The notes beneath the pieces are model-generated. The model did not search any database, was not told the origin of the DNA, and worked only from the letters and a program-made list of their open reading frames with translations. From positions 868,001 to 932,000 of the forward strand of contig NZ_BCXH01000001.1 in NCBI RefSeq assembly GCF_001895005.1: 64,000 nucleotides of DNA, given 5' to 3'. Shown piece after piece: positions 59,535 to 64,000 of the stretch; position 1 is the stretch's first letter, and each line of letters starts with the position of its first letter. Source of the DNA: Rhodococcus yunnanensis NBRC 103083. Lineage in GTDB: Bacteria; Actinomycetota; Actinomycetes; Mycobacteriales; Mycobacteriaceae. The translations under genes and the position numbers were made by a program.

Positions 59535-60635
59535 CAGTCCGATTCCTCGGGCCAACGCCGTCTCCACCAGGGTGTCGAGAAGTTCCGCATAACCGACGCC
59601 GCTGGATCCCCACATCTTGGGGAACATCGAGATCGACGTGAATCCCGGCATCGTGTTGATCTCGTTGATGACCGGCCCGTCCGCGGTGACGAAGAAGTCG
59701 ACGCGCGCCAAGCCTTGGCAGTCGAGCGCCCGAAACGCCTCGACGGCGAGGTCGCGGATTCTGTCGGCGACGCCGTCCGGCAGGTCCGCGGGCAGATCGA
59801 ACTCGCAGACGTTGTCGAGGTACTTGCTGTCGAAGTCGTAGAAGGAATGATCGTCCGACGCGGAATCGGGCATCCTGATCTCGGCTACGGCACTCGCCCG
59901 GATCGAGCCGTCCGGGAACTCGAGAACTCCGCACTCGACCTCACGGCCCTCGATTCCGGCCTCGACGATCACCTTGGGGTCATGTCGCCGCGCTGCGGCG
60001 ACCGCGGCAGGCAAACTGTCCCACGAGGTGATTCGGGTGATACCGATCGAAGACCCACCGCGCGCAGGTTTGACGAAGGCCGGCAAGCCGAGCGAATCCT
60101 GCTGAGCAGGCGTGACAGTCTCGACATCGTGGCGGAGTACCACCTGTCGGCCCACCGGCAGGCCCTCGGCCGCCAACAACTTCTTGGTGAATTCCTTGTC
60201 CATCCCCGCCGCACTCGCCAGCACACCGGGCCCCACGTACGGAATGCCTGCGAGTTCGAGCAGACCCTGGATGGTTCCATCCTCGCCGTAGGGACCGTGC
60301 AGGACCGGGAACACGACGTCGACCGAGGCGAGGACGGTGCCCGCGTCCCCTTCGGACATGCCGACCAGTGCGCCCCGACGCGTCGGATCCGCGGTCAGTG
60401 CCAGCGCGATACCGCTCTTGTCGACAGACGGGAGTTCGCGACCTCGGATGGTCAACGCATCGGCGTCCGCGCCCCCGAGAACCCACGTTCCCTCGGTGGT
60501 GATGCCTATCGGGACGATCTCGTACCGTTCCTGGTCGAGATGCTTCAGCACGCTACCTGCGGATACACAGGAGACTGCGTGCTCGTTGCTTCGGCCACCG
60601 AAGATGACGGCGACCTTGGTCCGAGGTTTGCTCAC
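59529..60635 (-). CDS. ddl: D-alanine--D-alanine ligase
   Basis: Cytosolic ATP-grasp enzyme for the D-Ala-D-Ala end of peptidoglycan. The 368-residue product has [16 protein letters not shown], the [15 protein letters not shown] loop, [10 protein letters not shown] and the terminal ligand segment [17 protein letters not shown] at 60635 chosen by similarity; GTG at 60656 is possible. Next to gpsA, as in mycobacteria. Confidence 0.95.
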   Translation of the reverse strand: MSKPRTKVAVIFGGRSNEHAVSCVSAGSVLKHLDQERYEIVPIGITTEGTWVLGGADADALTIRGRELPSVDKSGIALALTADPTRRGALVGMSEGDAGTVLASVDVVFPVLHGPYGEDGTIQGLLELAGIPYVGPGVLASAAGMDKEFTKKLLAAEGLPVGRQVVLRHDVETVTPAQQDSLGLPAFVKPARGGSSIGITRITSWDSLPAAVAAARRHDPKVIVEAGIEGREVECGVLEFPDGSIRASAVAEIRMPDSASDDHSFYDFDSKYLDNVCEFDLPADLPDGVADRIRDLAVEAFRALDCQGLARVDFFVTADGPVINEINTMPGFTSISMFPKMWGSSGVGYAELLDTLVETALARGIGLR

Positions 60636-60686
60636 GGTTCCAAACCGTACCGCCACCGCCTCACGAACCCCGGACTCGACCCACTT

Positions 60687-61685
60687 TCACTCGGGCTTGA
60701 TCCTGCGTCCGAGCAGATGGCCCACCGCGTCGGGAACGGACATGCCTGCGTGACACACACGGTGTACGGCGTCGGTGAGCGGCATCTCGACGTCGTAGCT
60801 CTCCGCGAGCGCGCGTACCGACGTACAGGATTTGACACCCTCGGCGACCTGCCCGTGCGCGGCCTCCTGTGCACTCTCCATCGAGCCTCCCGAACCGAGA
60901 CGCTCACCGAATGTCCGGTTGCGCGAGAGCGTCGACGAGCATGTCGCGACGAGATCGCCGACTCCCGCGAGTCCGGCGAGGGTGGCAGGTTTTGCGCCGA
61001 GGGCGGTGCCGAGTCGAATGATCTCGGCCAACCCGCGAGTCATGATCGAGGCAAGTGTGTTCTCCCCGTACCCGACACCGCTTGCCATTCCGCATGCCAA
61101 TGCGATCACGTTCTTGCAGGCGCCACCGATCTCGCAACCGATCACATCGGAATTGGTGTAGGGACGGAAATATCCTGTGGCACAGGACTTCTGAATCTCC
61201 AACGCTCGCCGCGAATCGGAGCACGCGATGACCGTCGCCGCAGGTTGCCCCTCAGCGATCGGCCGTGCGAGATTCGGTCCGGACAGCGACGCGATCCGGC
61301 TCTGATCGGAGCCGGTCACCTGTGCGATCACCTGGCTCATCCGCAACAGTGTTCCGGTCTCGATCCCCTTGGCCAGACTCAGTAGAGTCGCATCGCCCGG
61401 GATCGCGTCGGTCCAGTCGGCGAGATTGGCCCGCAAGGACTGAGACGGGACTGCAAGCACGACGATGTCGGCGCCGTCGAGAGCGCGCGCGGGATCACTG
61501 GTGGCGGAGATCGACGACGGCAACGATATTCCGGGCAGGTAGTCGGTGTTCTCGTGGCCGTCGGTGATGGCCTCTGCCAGCTCGGACCGGCGGGCCCACA
61601 TGGTCACATCGGTACCGGCGTCGGCGAGCACTTTCGCGAATGCCGTTCCCCACGATCCTGAACCGAGTACCGCTGCTCTGGTCAT
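60687..61685 (-). CDS. gpsA: Glycerol-3-phosphate dehydrogenase [NAD(P)+]
   Basis: Makes sn-glycerol 3-phosphate for phospholipids. The 332-residue product has the Rossmann [17 protein letters not shown] and the [12 protein letters not shown] substrate region with the catalytic lysine. The ATG at 61685 follows AAGAAGG; the frame upstream to 61742 is not conserved. Confidence 0.95.
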   Translation of the reverse strand: MTRAAVLGSGSWGTAFAKVLADAGTDVTMWARRSELAEAITDGHENTDYLPGISLPSSISATSDPARALDGADIVVLAVPSQSLRANLADWTDAIPGDATLLSLAKGIETGTLLRMSQVIAQVTGSDQSRIASLSGPNLARPIAEGQPAATVIACSDSRRALEIQKSCATGYFRPYTNSDVIGCEIGGACKNVIALACGMASGVGYGENTLASIMTRGLAEIIRLGTALGAKPATLAGLAGVGDLVATCSSTLSRNRTFGERLGSGGSMESAQEAAHGQVAEGVKSCTSVRALAESYDVEMPLTDAVHRVCHAGMSVPDAVGHLLGRRIKPE

Positions 61686-61824
61686 CGAAGCCACCTTCTT
61701 GAAATCTCGGAGGAATCCACCTGCGTCGCGCGGCCCACACACCGCCGCATCACACTAGCTCGCGGGCACATCTCACCGAGGTCGAACTCGGGTCCGAGAC
61801 GGCCCGCTGGCAGGATCACTAGTC

Positions 61825-62475
61825 ATGAGTACCGCGCACGTGGTGATTGCAGTGAAGGATCTGGCCACCGCCAAGACGAGGCTGGCCGATTCCTTCTCCG
61901 AAACGGACAGGGCCAGACTCGTCGTGGCCATGCTGCAGGACACGGTACGAGCTGCGCAGGCAGTCGAAGCAGTGGCGTCCATCACCGTCGTCACACCTGA
62001 CCCCGAGGTAGCCGAGATCGCCCACCGGATGGGCGCGCGTGTCGTCGCGGATCCCTCCCCCGACGAGTCTCTCGACTCCGCGGACCGCCTCAATTCGGCA
62101 TTCTCGGCTGCCGTCACCTCCGCCCTCACCGAGGACGGGCACGACATCATCGCGCTTCAGGCGGACTTGCCCGCACTCCGCACCGAAGAGTTGACGCAGG
62201 CATACGAGTCGGCTCGACCTGCGGCCCGTTCGGTCGTCGCCGATCATCATGGAACCGGTACTGCGGCGCTGATTCTCACCGCGGGTACCGACGATCTCAC
62301 TCCCTTGTTCGGGCCTGCCTCCGCGCGGCGCCATCGAGAGTCCGGTGCGCACGACCTCGTCGGGGAATGGCCAGGGCTGCGACTCGACGTGGACACGCTC
62401 GACGATGTCCGTCAGGCATATTCGTTGGGCGTCGGCCCTGCCACGACGGAGGTTCTTCGGTCGCTCGGCTGGTGA
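61825..62475 (+). CDS. cofC: Phosphoenolpyruvate guanylyltransferase (F420 synthesis)
   Basis: 216 residues. GT-A-like nucleotidyltransferase that in mycobacteria (FbiD, Rv2983) joins PEP and GTP to give the EPPG intermediate of coenzyme F420. It has VVIAVKDLATAKTRL at the start and ALQADLPALRTEEL in the metal-binding region. It indicates that the organism makes F420. Divergent from gpsA; 72 nt before ppk. Confidence 0.92.
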   Translation: MSTAHVVIAVKDLATAKTRLADSFSETDRARLVVAMLQDTVRAAQAVEAVASITVVTPDPEVAEIAHRMGARVVADPSPDESLDSADRLNSAFSAAVTSALTEDGHDIIALQADLPALRTEELTQAYESARPAARSVVADHHGTGTAALILTAGTDDLTPLFGPASARRHRESGAHDLVGEWPGLRLDVDTLDDVRQAYSLGVGPATTEVLRSLGW

Positions 62476-62547
62476 TGGCCGAGCCTCCGCCCGAAGATTT
62501 CATCGATCCGAGTTTCACCGGTCGCCCCGATGAGGGATGATCGTGGA

Positions 62548-64000
62548 GTGAGCAACAGTGAAGCGAAGGCCGACGAGTCAGGATCGAATGGCCCTTCGAG
62601 CGGGACGGAGACCGCGGAGTGGAGTGCGCCCCTGGCCAATGTCACACCGTCCAGCCCAGCGGCGCTCCCCGCGGCCACGGCACCCGACTCGGCCGACAGC
62701 AAGGACGCGCTGCCCGAAAACCGTTATCTCAACCGTGAATTGAGTTGGCTCGACTTCAACTCGCGCGTCCTTGCACTCGCCGAGGACTCGTCACTTCCGC
62801 TCCTCGAACGCGCGAAGTTTCTCGCGATCTTTGCGTCGAATCTCGACGAGTTCTACATGGTTCGCGTTGCCGGCCTCAAACGCCGCGACGAAACAGGGCT
62901 CTCGGTGCGCTCGGCCGATGGCCTGACACCGCGTGAACAGTTGGCTCTGATCGGTGAACGAACACAAGAACTCGCCCGACGCCATGCCCGCGTCCTACTC
63001 GACGCCATTCTTCCCGAGCTCACCTCGGAGGGCATCGAGATAATCCGGTGGTCCGATCTGGACGCGGACGAGCGCGAGCGCCTGTCCGGCTACTTCCAGG
63101 AACAGGTCTTTCCAGTACTGACACCGCTTGCCGTCGATCCTGCTCACCCGTTCCCGTACATCAGCGGGTTGTCTCTCAATCTTGCTGTGACGGTGAAGGA
63201 TTACGCCACCGCCGGTGAACACTTCGCACGCGTGAAGGTACCGGACAACGTCGACCGTTTCGTGCGGGTCAGGCGCGGCGACAGCAGCCAGCGCATCGAC
63301 GCGTTCCTGTCCATGGAAGAGGTGATCTCGGCTCACCTCGACGTTCTGTTCCCCGGAATGGAGGTCGTGGAGAGCCACGCTTTTCGTATCACCCGCAACG
63401 CGGATTTCGAGGTCGAGGAAGATCGCGACGAGGATTTGCTGCAGGCGCTCGAGCGTGAGCTCGCCCGTCGCCGGTTCGGCTCGCCCGTTCGTCTCGAAAT
63501 CGCGGACGACATGACCGAGCACATGCTCGAATTGCTTCTCCGCGAACTCGACGTCGATCCCGGTGACGTCATCCAGGTTCCGGGACTGCTCGACCTGTCG
63601 TGCCTGTGGCAGGTGTACGGCGTGGACCGTCCGACGCTCAAGGACGCACCCTTCGTTCCCGCCACCCATCCCGCTTTCGGGGAGCGCGAGACTCCCAAGA
63701 GTGTGTTCTCGACACTGCGCGACGGCGACGTCCTCGTCCATCACCCGTACGACTCCTTCTCCACGAGTGTGCAGCGGTTCATCGAGCAGGCGGCAGCCGA
63801 TCCGCACGTACTCGCGATCAAGCAGACGCTGTATCGGACGTCCGGTGACTCACCGATCGTCAATGCACTCGTCGACGCGGCAGGCGCAGGCAAGCAGGTG
63901 GTGGCGCTCGTCGAGATCAAAGCGAGGTTCGACGAGCAGGCCAACATCGAGTGGGCTCGAAAGCTCGAAAAGGCGGGTGTGCACGTCGTGTACGGACTCG
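62548..64000 (+). CDS. ppk: Polyphosphate kinase 1, N-terminal part
   Basis: Makes polyphosphate from ATP. 484 codons are visible: a low-complexity N-terminal extension (1-50), the N-domain ([18 protein letters not shown]), the head domain, and the start of the catalytic domain ([33 protein letters not shown]). The window ends before the two catalytic histidines. The GTG at 62548 is preferred with GAGGGA about 10 nt upstream; an ATG at 62530 is in frame. Confidence 0.95.
   Translation, partial: MSNSEAKADESGSNGPSSGTETAEWSAPLANVTPSSPAALPAATAPDSADSKDALPENRYLNRELSWLDFNSRVLALAEDSSLPLLERAKFLAIFASNLDEFYMVRVAGLKRRDETGLSVRSADGLTPREQLALIGERTQELARRHARVLLDAILPELTSEGIEIIRWSDLDADERERLSGYFQEQVFPVLTPLAVDPAHPFPYISGLSLNLAVTVKDYATAGEHFARVKVPDNVDRFVRVRRGDSSQRIDAFLSMEEVISAHLDVLFPGMEVVESHAFRITRNADFEVEEDRDEDLLQALERELARRRFGSPVRLEIADDMTEHMLELLLRELDVDPGDVIQVPGLLDLSCLWQVYGVDRPTLKDAPFVPATHPAFGERETPKSVFSTLRDGDVLVHHPYDSFSTSVQRFIEQAAADPHVLAIKQTLYRTSGDSPIVNALVDAAGAGKQVVALVEIKARFDEQANIEWARKLEKAGVHVVYGL

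Overview
The window is a GC-rich, densely packed chromosomal core segment from an actinobacterium of the order Mycobacteriales. It is most likely a Rhodococcus-type Nocardiaceae member; this is inferred from Lsr2, SepIVA, the PEP guanylyltransferase of F420 synthesis, LppW, a Y51-type PII cassette and a gene order that closely follows the mycobacterial dxr-to-ppk segment. Nearly every gene is housekeeping. I found no phage, IS element, CRISPR array, toxin-antitoxin module, tRNA or rRNA.
Layout. 1-10.4 kb: the 5' part of dxr (isoprenoid synthesis), a DUF1990 gene, an orphan PuuE-type allantoinase, DUF2631, rlmN, a LapA-domain membrane protein, a CitE-like lyase, then the minus-strand block rpsB, tsf, pyrH, frr, cdsA, methyltransferase (translation, UMP kinase, ribosome recycling, phospholipid synthesis). 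10.7-18.2 kb: an M23 peptidase, a MinD/EspI-like ATPase, xerC, a siderophore-interacting reductase, yraN-comM-dprA (DNA uptake and recombination), and the nucleoid silencer lsr2. 18.4-27.6 kb: a 52-residue membrane protein, DUF2469, rnhB, lepB, rplS, a polytopic membrane protein, tex, lppW, and the rpsP-KH-rimM-trmD operon. 27.6-41.2 kb: an amidohydrolase, ffh, a second M23 peptidase, the nitrogen cassette amtB-glnB-glnD behind a four-half-site GlnR element, ftsY and smc. 41.2-51.1 kb: acyP, a secreted beta-propeller, an OsmC protein, mutM, rnc, rpmF, DUF177, sepIVA, coaD, rsmD, pyc. 51.2-64 kb: recG, a DhaL/FakA-like protein, rpmB (plus strand), an enoyl-CoA hydratase, ung, thiL, a stand-alone RAM-domain protein, DUF3515, ddl, gpsA, cofC/fbiD and the first 484 codons of ppk.
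How the genes work together. Several groups are functional cassettes: Ffh and FtsY with LepB for protein export; Smc, XerC and SepIVA for chromosome segregation and septation; AmtB, GlnB and GlnD for nitrogen sensing; MutM, Ung, RnhB, RecG and DprA/ComM for DNA maintenance; RlmN, TrmD, RsmD, RimM, Rnc and ribosomal proteins for ribosome production.
The least expected signal is not a gene. Short direct tandem repeats (about 15-28 bp) recur at gene ends. At lepB, trmD, an M23 gene and ddl, a downstream copy of the gene's last bases, usually with the stop codon, follows the real stop. At rpsB, glnD, ftsY and smc the repeats are in frame and encode low-complexity tails. Other points of interest are a 14-nt identical promoter-like element upstream of both rplS and rpsP, inverted repeats in the AT-rich lsr2 leader, and a secreted propeller gene inserted in the conserved mutM-osmC-acyP-smc order.
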